The notes under the pieces are model-generated. The model ran no database searches. It was not told where the DNA came from and saw nothing but the letters and a program-made list of their open reading frames with translations. The translations under genes and the position numbers were made by a program. Shown piece after piece: positions 34,436 to 44,227 of a stretch of 44,227 nucleotides of DNA (positions are counted from its first letter, which is position 1; each line of letters begins with the position of its first letter). Source of the DNA: [Phormidium] sp. LEGE 05292 (GTDB lineage Bacteria; Cyanobacteriota; Cyanobacteriia; Cyanobacteriales; Aerosakkonemataceae); the NCBI RefSeq assembly GCF_015207735.1, contig NZ_JADEWG010000045.1:1-44227 (forward strand). The letters are read 5' to 3'.

Positions 34436-36547
34436 TTAGAACCAATCATCGTCATCATCATCATCCCAATCTTGTCTTTGGGGTTGTTGGCTTCTTCGAC
34501 CTGTACCAATACCATCAGAAGTATTGCGAGAACGATTAGACCCTGAATTATAATACGATCGATCGTCACGAATCACTTCACGGCGATCGTCATAACGGCG
34601 ATCGTCATAATCTCGATTATTATTACCGTAATAAGGTCTATCTCTGTCTCGGTCTCTAAAGTCGAAGTCGTCATCATCATCGCCAGAGAAAGCACGACGA
34701 ATCGATCCGAATAAATCGTCTTCTTCTTCGGTATAACGCAGACGCACTTCCCGATTCATTTCATAGAGAATATCCTGCAAATCTGCTTGACTTCTATCAA
34801 TTCCCGCATCATCATTTCTCGCTAAATAATCGCGTAATTCGCGGACTAAACTTTCAATGCGGTAACGATATTCATTAGCAAACTGCATTCCCAAATCTAT
34901 ACTTACTTCTCGCAGTTGTCTTTCTGCTTGAGTTGCTAAAGATTCGGCACGATTGCGTTTTTCAATTCTCTCTCTTTGCAAACGGTCTATTTCGGCATAT
35001 TCTTCCGCATCCCGAATCATTTTTTGCACTTCACTTTCACTCAAAGTCGAAGCTTCTTGAATCGTGACTGTTTGTTCTCGACCTGTGCTTCTATCTAAGG
35101 CTGTGACTTGCAAAATTCCGTTGGCATCGATATCGAAAGCCACTTGAATTTGGGGAATTCCTCTGGGCGCGGGTGGAATTCCTAATAACTTAAATCGACC
35201 CAAAGATTTATTATCTTTTGCCATTTCCCGTTCTCCTTGGAGAACGTGAATTTCTACCATTGTTTGGTTGTTTTCTCCGGTCGAAAAAGTGTCGGATCTT
35301 CTCACTGGAATTGTCGTATTGCGGGGAATCAATTTTTTCATTACGCCGCCGATCGTTTCCAATCCCAAAGATAAAGGAGTCACATCTAATAACAGGATAT
35401 CTTTAAATTCTCCTGCCAAAATTCCTGCTTGAACTGCTGCACCAACGGCGACAACTTCATCAGGATTGATGTTTTGATTTGGTTCGCGATCGATAATACT
35501 AGCCACCAAATCTTGTACCATTGGCATTCGCGTTCCCCCGCCAACAAGTACCACTTCATCGATATCTTCCGGCAACATATTGGCATCAGCCAAAGCGCGT
35601 TTTACAGGTCTACGGAGGCGGCTAACTAGATCGGTGCATAAGCCTTCAAATTGCGATCGTGTTAACCGAGTTTCCAAATGTACCGGGCCATCTTCCGTTG
35701 CTGCAATAAATGGTAAATTGATCTCAGTTACGCTAACACCAGAAAGCTCAATTTTTGCCTTTTCTGCTGCTTCCATTAATCTTTGCAGAGATTGGCGATC
35801 GCGTCTTAAATCAATTCCTTCCTGTTCTAAGAATTGTTCTGCCAACCAATCAACAATCTTACTATCAAAATCATTCCCCCCCAACTGAGTATCGCCGCTA
35901 GTCGCCTTGACCTCAAAAACACCATCACCAACTTCTAAAATCGACACATCAAAAGTGCCACCACCCAAATCAAACACCAAAATAGTTTGATTGTCTCGCT
36001 TATCTAAACCATAAGCCAAAGCTGCCGCCGTAGGCTCATTAAGAATCCGCTTAACTTCTAAACCTGCAATTCTTCCTGCATCTCTTGTCGCTTGCCGTTG
36101 CGAATCGTTAAAATATGCCGGAACCGTAATTACTGCCCCTGTAACTGGCTGTCCTAAGTAACGACTGGCTTCATCTGCCAACTTTTTGAGCACCATTGCC
36201 GAAACTTCTTCAGGCGCGAAATCCTTACTTAGACGAGGACACTTAATTTTAATATTTCCCTGTTCATCCTTGCGAATCGTATAAGGCACTCGCTTCGACT
36301 CTGGGCTAATTTCCGTATATCTACGTCCGATAAACCGCTTTACCCCATAAAACGTATTTTGCGGGTTGAGCACCGCTTGTCGCCGCGCCATTTGCCCTAC
36401 CAGACGTTCCCCATCCTTGTTAAAGCCAACTACAGAGGGAGTAGTCCGCATTCCTTCGGCATTGGCAATTACTAAGGGTTTGCCACCCTCCATTACAGCT
36501 ACCACTGAGTTTGTTGTACCCAAGTCAATGCCGACTACCTTTCCCAT
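34436..36547 (-). CDS. dnaK: Hsp70 chaperone DnaK, acidic-tailed paralogue
   Basis: DnaK binds and releases unfolded proteins using ATP. The 703-residue protein has the full ATPase domain ([11 protein letters not shown] at 5-15, [37 protein letters not shown]) and a substrate-binding domain (about 385-530). A helical lid follows, and then an Arg/Asp-rich tail (about 600-703) ending [11 protein letters not shown]. It lacks the EEVD-type tail. Cyanobacteria have three DnaK classes. The long charged C terminus suggests the DnaK1-like class, but I give only dnaK. No CIRCE element is seen upstream. A J-protein gene follows on the same strand. Confidence 0.95.
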   Translation of the reverse strand: MGKVVGIDLGTTNSVVAVMEGGKPLVIANAEGMRTTPSVVGFNKDGERLVGQMARRQAVLNPQNTFYGVKRFIGRRYTEISPESKRVPYTIRKDEQGNIKIKCPRLSKDFAPEEVSAMVLKKLADEASRYLGQPVTGAVITVPAYFNDSQRQATRDAGRIAGLEVKRILNEPTAAALAYGLDKRDNQTILVFDLGGGTFDVSILEVGDGVFEVKATSGDTQLGGNDFDSKIVDWLAEQFLEQEGIDLRRDRQSLQRLMEAAEKAKIELSGVSVTEINLPFIAATEDGPVHLETRLTRSQFEGLCTDLVSRLRRPVKRALADANMLPEDIDEVVLVGGGTRMPMVQDLVASIIDREPNQNINPDEVVAVGAAVQAGILAGEFKDILLLDVTPLSLGLETIGGVMKKLIPRNTTIPVRRSDTFSTGENNQTMVEIHVLQGEREMAKDNKSLGRFKLLGIPPAPRGIPQIQVAFDIDANGILQVTALDRSTGREQTVTIQEASTLSESEVQKMIRDAEEYAEIDRLQRERIEKRNRAESLATQAERQLREVSIDLGMQFANEYRYRIESLVRELRDYLARNDDAGIDRSQADLQDILYEMNREVRLRYTEEEDDLFGSIRRAFSGDDDDDFDFRDRDRDRPYYGNNNRDYDDRRYDDRREVIRDDRSYYNSGSNRSRNTSDGIGTGRRSQQPQRQDWDDDDDDDWF

Positions 36548-36770
36548 GCGTTACTGTTCTCCTCGCCTTTATTAAATAATGTTGAGAACTATTGCTGGAA
36601 TTATTCTATCTCGACAAGGGCAGATACATCGGGAGAAGGCAGAAGTTAAAAGGCAGAAGGCAGAAGGCAGAAGGCAGAAGGTAAAAAAGCAATGGTTTTA
36701 GGAGTTAATCAGGTCTTTATCATCTTGGCGATCGCTATATGATTTTCACATCTAGGTGTAGCATCTAGCG
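36548..36770. repeat. dnaK upstream region with GGCAGAA heptamers
   Basis: The 223-bp gap includes about five copies of GGCAGAA between 36640 and 36685. dnaK (minus) and the nuclease gene (plus) diverge here, so both promoters are expected. No CIRCE inverted repeat was found. Confidence 0.6.
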
Positions 36771-37700
36771 ATGATTGACCACGATCGTTTATTCAAAGAA
36801 CTACTAACAACCTTCTTTTTCGAGTTCATCGAGTTATTTTTCCCTGAAGTTGCAGCATATCTGGAACGTGACTCGCTGACTTTTTTGGATAAGGAGATTT
36901 TCACTGATGTTACCGCAGGCGAACAATACGAAGCCGACTTAGTGGCAAAAGTGAGATTTCGAGGTGAAGAATCATTTTTCTTGATTCATACCGAACACCA
37001 ATCAGAAGCAAGAGGCGACTTTAGCAAACGAATGTTTCGCTACTTTGCTCGATTGTACGAAAAACACGCTTTGCCAGTTTATCCCATTGCTTTATTTTCC
37101 TACGACGTGCCACAACGTCCAGAACCAACTTTTCACCAAGTTGATTTTCCCGACTTTCGGGTGTTGGAGTTTAATTATCGAGTAATTCAGCTAAATCGCC
37201 TCAATTGGCGAGATTTTCTGCGTTACCAAAATCCGGTAGCTAGTGCGTTAATGGCAAAAATGAAAATAGCATCGTCAGATAGACCCAGAGTAAAAGCTGA
37301 ATGTCTGCGCTTAATGGCTACATTAAGGCTAGATAGAGCAAGAATGAAGCTAATTTCCGGGTTTGTTGATACCTATTTACGCCTAACAGCTGAGGAGGAA
37401 AGGATTTTCCGAACAGAGATTAGTACCATTGAACCATCTGAAAGAGAGGAAGTTATGGAAATAGTCACCAGTTGGGAACTGCAAGGACTAGAACAAGGAT
37501 TACAGCAAGGACGACAGCAAGAAGCTTTGTCCTTAATTCTGCGCCTGATTAACCGTCGTCTTGGTGGCGTTGCTTCTGATTTAGAGGTAAGAATTCGCAA
37601 TTTATCGACTGAAAAATTGGAAGATTTAGGTGAGGCGTTGTTAGATTTTTCGGAGGTTGCTGATTTGGTTGATTGGTTGGATAGAGAAGTAACTAATTAA
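36771..37700 (+). CDS. Rpn-family (PD-(D/E)XK) nuclease/transposase-like protein
   Basis: This 309-residue protein is an Rpn/DUF4351-type protein. The N-terminal part (about 1-120) starts DHDRLFKELLTTFF and shows the nuclease core with D56 (YEADLVAKV) and the E75-x-Q77 motif (HTEHQSE). The C-terminal part (about 245-309) is DUF4351, seen in ALSLILRLINRRLGG. A Gln-rich coiled segment (QGLEQGLQQGRQQ) connects them. Proteins of this family are common in filamentous cyanobacteria, often with many copies per genome. Rpn proteins can promote recombination. Its native target is unknown. Confidence 0.88.
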   Translation: MIDHDRLFKELLTTFFFEFIELFFPEVAAYLERDSLTFLDKEIFTDVTAGEQYEADLVAKVRFRGEESFFLIHTEHQSEARGDFSKRMFRYFARLYEKHALPVYPIALFSYDVPQRPEPTFHQVDFPDFRVLEFNYRVIQLNRLNWRDFLRYQNPVASALMAKMKIASSDRPRVKAECLRLMATLRLDRARMKLISGFVDTYLRLTAEEERIFRTEISTIEPSEREEVMEIVTSWELQGLEQGLQQGRQQEALSLILRLINRRLGGVASDLEVRIRNLSTEKLEDLGEALLDFSEVADLVDWLDREVTN

Positions 37701-37849
37701 CAATTAGGGTGGGCAATACCCACCCGTTTTTTTAGTACAAACCACCGTTGTAATCATCCCAATATTCAGGGATTTCGGAAATGCGATCGCGCGTCTCATC
37801 CTCTAAAATAATAAATAGATATTTTCTTATTGTTTTAACAATTCTATTT

Positions 37850-38176
37850 ATGACACTTAAAGAATTAGAACCAAAACTCCTCGCCTTAACACCCGCCGAA
37901 AAAGCCCAAGCAATTCAACTATTAGCCCAAAGTTTAAGTAACACTTGGCAAGGCATTGAAAAAACTCCTGGCGTGTGTGGCAGTGAAGCTTGTATCGCCA
38001 AAACTCGTATTCCAGTTTGGATACTTGTAAATGCACGTCGTATAGGTATCACTGATACAGAACTTTTATATGATTATCCAACTATATCGGCTGCTGACTT
38101 AACAAATGCTTGGGCTTATGCAGAAGCATTTCCTGAAGAAATTGAAATAGCCATCCGCAAAAATGAGGAAGATTAA
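37850..38176 (+). CDS. DUF433 antitoxin-like protein
   Basis: From the ATG at 37850 the product has 108 residues (MTLKELEPKLLALTPAEKAQ). The longer frame from 37781 adds an unlike leader. The C-terminal part has the DUF433 signature: TPGVCGSEACIAKTRIPVWI and YDYPTISAADLTNAWAYA. DUF433 proteins are usually antitoxins for PIN-like DUF5615 toxins. The partner starts 3 bp after this stop but is broken (38180-38338). The antitoxin itself appears intact. Confidence 0.85.
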   Translation: MTLKELEPKLLALTPAEKAQAIQLLAQSLSNTWQGIEKTPGVCGSEACIAKTRIPVWILVNARRIGITDTELLYDYPTISAADLTNAWAYAEAFPEEIEIAIRKNEED

Positions 38177-38179
38177 CTG

Positions 38180-38338
38180 ATGGCACGTTTTTATGCAGAC
38201 GAATAATTCCCGAAGCGGGTGGTGGAATTACTCAGAGATTTAGGTCACGATGTTCTTACAATACAGGAAGCAGGAAAAGCAAATTTGAAGATTCCTGATG
38301 AAGAATATCAAAATCTGTTTATAATTGCGTTGTCCTAA
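38180..38338 (+). pseudogene. Broken DUF5615 PIN-like toxin gene
   Basis: From ATG 38180 the frame reads MARFYADE, then TAA at 38204-38206, then FPKRVVELLRDLGHDVLTIQ and EAGKANLKIPDEE before a stop at 38336. An intact member would read DE-x-FP (an in-frame stop replaces one codon) and continue past DEE for about 60 residues. So there are two lesions: a nonsense codon and loss of the 3' half. The start lies 3 bp after the DUF433 gene, the usual operon arrangement. Confidence 0.85.
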
Positions 38339-40842
<2,504 letters not shown>

Positions 40843-40850
40843 AAGTTAAT

Positions 40851-40875
40851 GCTCAACCAGTTAATTTGGTTGAGC
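40851..40875 (+). terminator. Stem-loop after crtB
   Basis: GCTCAACCA (40851-40859) pairs perfectly with TGGTTGAGC (40867-40875) around a 7-nt loop. It is followed by TTATATTTAA, and it lies nine bases after the crtB stop. Confidence 0.7.
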
Positions 40876-40917
40876 TTATATTTAATATTTATACCGATAC
40901 AAATACCTAGAAAGTCT

Positions 40918-41167
40918 GTTGTAAGCACTTCAGTGCTTTTATCCAAAAGGTACGACTAAAGTCGCTACAACAAACAGGTTCGTTGTAAGCACTTCAGTGC
41001 TTTTATCTAAGAAATGTACGACTAAAGTCGCTACAACAAACAGGTTCGTTGTAAGCACTTCAGTGCTTTTATCCAAAATGTACGACTAAAGTCGCTACAA
41101 CAAACAGGTTCGTTGTAAGCACTTCAGTGCTTTTATCTAAGAAATGTACGACTAAAGTCGCTACAAC
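40918..41167. repeat. Four-copy 64/66-bp tandem array of cloverleaf-like units (array B)
   Basis: Copies start at 40918, 40982, 41048 and 41112 (periods 64, 66, 64). Each is bounded by GTTGTA and TACAAC and contains AGCACT-TC-AGTGCT and CGACT-AA-AGTCG hairpins. The fold is the same as in array A although the stem sequences differ. The linker alternates between two versions (short, long, short, long), so an AB pair was probably duplicated. The array starts 76 bp after the crtB stop and ends eight bases before the stop of the convergent MoxR-like gene. Confidence 0.95.
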
Positions 41168-41175
41168 AAACAATA

Positions 41176-42345
41176 CTACCGATAATAAGCTTGATGATAT
41201 TTATTTAGCCACGCTTTGATTGTAGATTTTAAGATAGTTTTTTCACTTTCTTTAATTCCTGCTGGGTCGAAACGATCGCGATAATAAAGCTCAATAATTG
41301 GAATCATATCATTAACTAAATCCCCTCCAACTGAATCTTCTTTCAACCTATTAATCCAGTTCTTCCAAGACTCAGAAGGATAACGGTTTAATCCTAACTC
41401 GTTTAAAGCTTTTTCTATTAAATCAAATTCCGAATTCTTCTTAACTAACCCAGAGTTAACAGTAGGTTTTGATAATATATTTTTCCTCGACAACCGCCGC
41501 ACACCTTTTTTTTGCCCACCTCTCCAGATTAAAATAAATACCAAAGGAAAGATTAACCACCAAACATACTTTAATTCGTTGCTACTTCTCAAAAATCTGG
41601 AAATTCGGAAGCTCAACAGCGACCACCAATCAGTTATCAATGATAATTTATCAGCCGCTGCATCTTCAATATTTGTCCAATCAGCAGGAGTTGTATCTAA
41701 CACTTGCCATCGGTTATTTAAATATACCATTGTCCAAGCATGAGCATGACGACTTCGTACAATATATTGATTCTCTAAATTACTAAACTCATGCACTGAA
41801 TATCCCACAGCATAACGCGCTGGTATACCTGCTGCACGCAACAAAAGTGTAGTTGCTGTCGCAAAATATTCACAATGTCCAGCACGATTTTTTAGTAAAA
41901 ATGTTGACACAGGTGTTGCATAATTATTTTGACCTGTTAATTGCAGCGAATAAGTAAAATTTTTGAGAAAAAACCTATCGACGCTATTTACTATTTCTTG
42001 TGGTGATTTTCCTTTGACTTTAACTTCATGGAAATGGAAAGAGTTATTGCTCGGTTCTAATATAGAAACACCTAAAATATCTGAAGGTAAAAGATCGGGT
42101 GTAAATTGAATCCGTTTAAAGGTCACATCAATAGAAAATGCTAAGGCTTTTGCTAAAGTAGTTTTACCTGTTCCGGGATAATCTTCTAGTAAAACATGAC
42201 CACCACTAGCAAAGGCTGACAATAGCTTCCTGATTGCTATTGATTGCCCTTTCATTACTTTTTGAATATTATTGCTAATTTTTTGGTAAATTTCTTGACC
42301 AGACAATCCATTAGTTAAGGAGTTTGTATAGTTTTCATTATTCAT
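41176..42345 (-). CDS. MoxR AAA+ fragment fused to transglutaminase-like domain
   Basis: The 389-residue protein starts as a MoxR ATPase: Walker A YPGTGKTTLAKAL (56-68), RIQFTPDLLPSDILGVSI (78-95), then FHFH (103-106). Normal MoxR continues with the segment bearing Walker B; here it is missing. From about residue 107 the sequence becomes a transglutaminase-like domain with Cys158 (RAGHCEYFATA), His202 (HAHAWTMVYL) and Asp217 (QVLDTTPAD). A single membrane helix (about 250-265) and a DUF4129-like C-terminal region follow. It looks like an in-frame deletion across a moxR-DUF58-transglutaminase operon. The peptidase part may work; the ATPase cannot be complete. Confidence 0.88.
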   Translation of the reverse strand: MNNENYTNSLTNGLSGQEIYQKISNNIQKVMKGQSIAIRKLLSAFASGGHVLLEDYPGTGKTTLAKALAFSIDVTFKRIQFTPDLLPSDILGVSILEPSNNSFHFHEVKVKGKSPQEIVNSVDRFFLKNFTYSLQLTGQNNYATPVSTFLLKNRAGHCEYFATATTLLLRAAGIPARYAVGYSVHEFSNLENQYIVRSRHAHAWTMVYLNNRWQVLDTTPADWTNIEDAAADKLSLITDWWSLLSFRISRFLRSSNELKYVWWLIFPLVFILIWRGGQKKGVRRLSRKNILSKPTVNSGLVKKNSEFDLIEKALNELGLNRYPSESWKNWINRLKEDSVGGDLVNDMIPIIELYYRDRFDPAGIKESEKTILKSTIKAWLNKYHQAYYR

Positions 42346-42513
42346 TTGGGAAATTTAAAACTAGGGCTTGAGTAGCCCCGTGTGATTTTAGATAATATTA
42401 ATTATAAATAGGTTTTAATTCTTCCGAAAGATGGATGTTGTAAAACTTTAAATAATATCTAGATTACGGGAATTGAGACTATTGCGCCAGTGGTGCGATA
42501 GTCTCAACTCTGA
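42346..42513. other. Intergenic region with a strong palindrome
   Basis: The AT-rich gap includes a 35-bp palindrome at 42473-42507 (17-nt arms with two G-U positions and a 1-nt centre), just after the stop of the gene at 42514. It could be that gene's terminator. The MoxR-like gene's promoter should also lie here. Confidence 0.55.
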
Positions 42514-42885
42514 TTACTTAGCAGCTTCACCTTTTTTCAAAGCTTTCTCCACTAATTCATCATCAACATTTCCCACACTTTCAGCCGCAGGATTAACATC
42601 TTTAGCCATATCTAAATAATCATCTGGATTACCTGTAGCCTCTGCTTTAGGCGCACTTTCTTGGGGTTTTGGTACTTCTAAATTGGGTGCTGTCGCCTTT
42701 ACTGCTGCTTGGGTACCTTCGCCAGTGCGATCGATTTTACTAGTACTAAAAGCCTTAGATGCTTCATAGTCAGCTTCTGTATCTACAGCAGGTGCTTGCT
42801 CTTCACCACTCACCATATTTTCCGCAGCTAATTGAGCATCATGAGTAGGCGCTTGGTTAGGTTGAGGAGTTACTTTTTCAGACAT
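42514..42885 (-). CDS. Acidic low-complexity protein of unknown function
   Basis: The 123-residue product is rich in Ala, Glu, Pro and Val (for example APAVDTEADYEASKAF and NPAAESVGNVDDELVEKALKK). It has no membrane segment or recognisable fold and is probably disordered. The ATG at 42885 is followed by SEKVTPQPNQAPTHDAQL. Upstream (42886-43104) is the divergent promoter region it shares with the helical carotenoid protein. I cannot assign a function. Confidence 0.7.
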   Translation of the reverse strand: MSEKVTPQPNQAPTHDAQLAAENMVSGEEQAPAVDTEADYEASKAFSTSKIDRTGEGTQAAVKATAPNLEVPKPQESAPKAEATGNPDDYLDMAKDVNPAAESVGNVDDELVEKALKKGEAAK

Positions 42886-43104
42886 AATCTTTACATTTCC
42901 TGTTTTCTAGACTTCCACACCAAGCATAAAGGAGCTATCCTTGCTATTCTGACTCTCTTCCGATAGATCCTAAATCCACCTTTTGAGAGAAAATTATTCG
43001 CTTTCTAAGTATGTTTAAAACTCTATCTATAGCCAGGGGATTTTATACTATCAAGCTTGTTATTCATTTAATTTGAAGTAGTCAAATTTATGGGAAGGAA
43101 AACT

Positions 43105-43635
43105 ATGGTTTTAGGTCAAAACACCATTAAGTCTCAAGCGCTATCAGAAGAATCTCTAAAAGTTGTCGATGCCTTTAACGCGCTAAATACAGACGAAAAG
43201 TTAGCCCTACTCTATTACGTATACAAGAAAATGGGCGACTCAATTACCCCAGCAGCCCCAACTGCAACCGATCCAGAATTAGCGCCCAAACTTTTAGGCG
43301 ATTTCTATGAATTAGATAACGATCGCCAATTAGCAATTATGCGCGAAATAGTGAATCGTGAAGATACAGAATATTCCCGTGCTTACGGTACTTTGAAACA
43401 AAATAATCAGCTGATGGTTTGGTTTGCTTGGGCGCAAGCAATGGGCGACAAAGTGGTAGATTTACCAAATGATTACCAAGCAACTCAACCGATTAATGAC
43501 GCTTTAGGACTAGTCGAAAAACTCGACTTTGAAGGGCAAATTTCCGTTTTACGTACAGCAGCCGAAAACATGGGCTACACAGACATTCAACCCATTCCCA
43601 GCCAAGCGGAAACAGGCAAAACTCCCAGCCTCTAG
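43105..43635 (+). CDS. Helical carotenoid protein (N-terminal OCP-like domain only)
   Basis: The 176-residue protein (ATG 43105; AAGGA lies a few bases upstream of it, inside the longer frame from 43090) is homologous to the carotenoid-binding N-terminal domain of the orange carotenoid protein, without the C-terminal NTF2-like domain. Typical segments are VDAFNALNTDEKLALLYYVY, DFYELDNDRQLAIMREIVNR and MVWFAWAQAMGD. Such stand-alone proteins (HCPs) bind carotenoid and quench singlet oxygen or excitation, depending on subclass. The subclass cannot be fixed here. The C-terminus runs into a Pro/Ser tail. crtP and crtB lie within 5 kb. Confidence 0.9.
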   Translation: MVLGQNTIKSQALSEESLKVVDAFNALNTDEKLALLYYVYKKMGDSITPAAPTATDPELAPKLLGDFYELDNDRQLAIMREIVNREDTEYSRAYGTLKQNNQLMVWFAWAQAMGDKVVDLPNDYQATQPINDALGLVEKLDFEGQISVLRTAAENMGYTDIQPIPSQAETGKTPSL

Positions 43636-43774
43636 AGATTGGCACTGGGGACTAGGTACTGGGTACTGGGTACTGGGAAGAAGAGGTGGGGAGGTGGGGA
43701 GGTAGGGAGATAGGGGGAGTTGAAGAGGTAGTTAGTTAAATTATTTCCCCCCATCCCTCCATCTCCTCTACCCC
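43636..43774. repeat. CTGGGTA and GAGGTGGG short tandem repeats
   Basis: The gap between convergent genes contains ACTGGGT copies (about 43645-43676) and GAGGTGGG copies (about 43683-43715), facing a CCCC-rich inverse near 43747-43775. The facing blocks can pair. Confidence 0.7.
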
Positions 43775-44125
43775 TTAAAGTCCGGGAAGATCGAGCCCAC
43801 TAGTCAACTCTTCCATACGTTCTCGCATGGTAGCGGTTGATTTAGTGTAGGCATCTTTCATTGCTGAAGTAACGATCGCAGACAGAGCTTCTGCACCTTG
43901 GGCCACAGCTTCCGGGGAAATTTCCACCCGCTGTGGTTCCTGATTACCATTAAGAACAACCTTAACTAAACCATCGTCAGATTGCCCTTCAATCTCCATT
44001 TGCTCTAATTCTTCTTGCAGCCTCTTTGCGCCTTCTTGAACCTGCTGAGCTTTCTTAAAAGCTTCGGCTAATTCCTTCATTTTGCCCAAACCGAAGCCGA
44101 ATCCCTGTCCCTGTTTCTGTGACAT
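43775..44125 (-). CDS. YbaB/EbfC nucleoid-associated protein
   Basis: YbaB/EbfC proteins are small dimeric DNA-binding proteins. The 116-residue product shows the family pattern: a Gly-rich start ([20 protein letters not shown]), a coiled helix ([19 protein letters not shown]), a beta region ([20 protein letters not shown]) and a C-terminal helix ([20 protein letters not shown]). It is full length. Its usual neighbour recR or dnaX is not in view; the next 100 bp to the window end contain only an AT-rich leader and G-rich repeats. Confidence 0.92.
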   Translation of the reverse strand: MSQKQGQGFGFGLGKMKELAEAFKKAQQVQEGAKRLQEELEQMEIEGQSDDGLVKVVLNGNQEPQRVEISPEAVAQGAEALSAIVTSAMKDAYTKSTATMRERMEELTSGLDLPGL

Positions 44126-44227
44126 AACCTAAATTATCTGTTTATACGTAACCCATTCTGGCACAGGCTAGGAGTATCGGACGAGGAAAGTTTAAAGAGG
44201 GAACAGGGGAGATGGGGGGATGGGGAG
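44126..44227. other. Window end: upstream of the YbaB gene
   Basis: This is the promoter side of the minus-strand YbaB gene. The final bases are GGGGAGATGGGG-type repeats like those at the window start. No gene is visible. Confidence 0.4.

Noticed and set aside
36548-36770. CIRCE operator upstream of dnaK
   Set aside because: The TTAGCACTC-N9-GAGTGCTAA pattern is absent; the region mainly holds GGCAGAA repeats.
36771-37700. Intact insertion sequence
   Set aside because: The Rpn-type protein has no terminal inverted repeats or target duplications nearby.
40918-41167. CRISPR array
   Set aside because: Same reason: the whole 64-66-bp unit repeats, with no variable spacers.

Overview
This 44 kb window is cyanobacterial chromosome. 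The evidence is the density of GCGATCGC (HIP1) octamers, the genes themselves (ndhC-ndhK-ndhJ, P-II, crtP-crtB, Ycf51, a helical carotenoid protein, an ABA4-like protein) and the many short 7-8 bp tandem repeats between genes, which are typical of filamentous cyanobacteria. GC content is low. I see no heterocyst genes, rRNA, tRNA, CRISPR array or intact insertion sequence. Most genes are housekeeping.

Layout. 1-9.7 kb: panB, a six-copy structured repeat array, clpP, an unrecognised cyanobacterial protein, a Zam/RNase II-like protein with a damaged active site, ubiX, a LapA-like membrane protein, purU, an ABA4-like membrane protein and a small membrane protein. 9.8-18.1 kb: DUF4112 and YkvA-like proteins, a PLP aminotransferase followed by a methyltransferase, a small unknown gene, a STAND (NB-ARC) ATPase just upstream of aroK, argB, a TPR protein and a DUF3153 lipoprotein. 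18.5-25.8 kb: glnB, then on the minus strand rdgB, a phosphohexomutase, a response regulator/histidine kinase, the ndhCKJ operon with a clear terminator, and cysK. 25.8-26.7 kb: a gene-poor stretch with decayed coding remnants. 26.7-31.7 kb: an unusual block on the plus strand. It holds a histidine-phosphatase/multi-TM/EF-hand fusion, a single-domain globin, a 105-residue unknown protein, and a membrane protein with two globin domains and a pentapeptide-repeat tail. 32-36.5 kb (minus): Ycf51, a SufU/IscU scaffold, and a DnaK-DnaJ pair. 36.7-38.4 kb: an Rpn-family nuclease and a DUF433 antitoxin whose toxin partner is broken. 38.5-44.2 kb: overlapping crtP-crtB, a second structured repeat array, a MoxR/transglutaminase chimera, an acidic unknown, a stand-alone helical carotenoid protein and a YbaB/EbfC protein.

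The strongest candidates for something undescribed are: (1) the globin block, where the two globin domains of one membrane protein are recent duplicates that differ at the predicted distal E7 position (Leu versus Gln); (2) two distant repeat arrays that share one cloverleaf-like fold although their stem sequences differ in a compensating way; (3) the histidine-phosphatase/EF-hand membrane fusion; (4) the in-frame MoxR/transglutaminase deletion fusion; (5) the RNase II-like protein lacking the acidic catalytic cluster.
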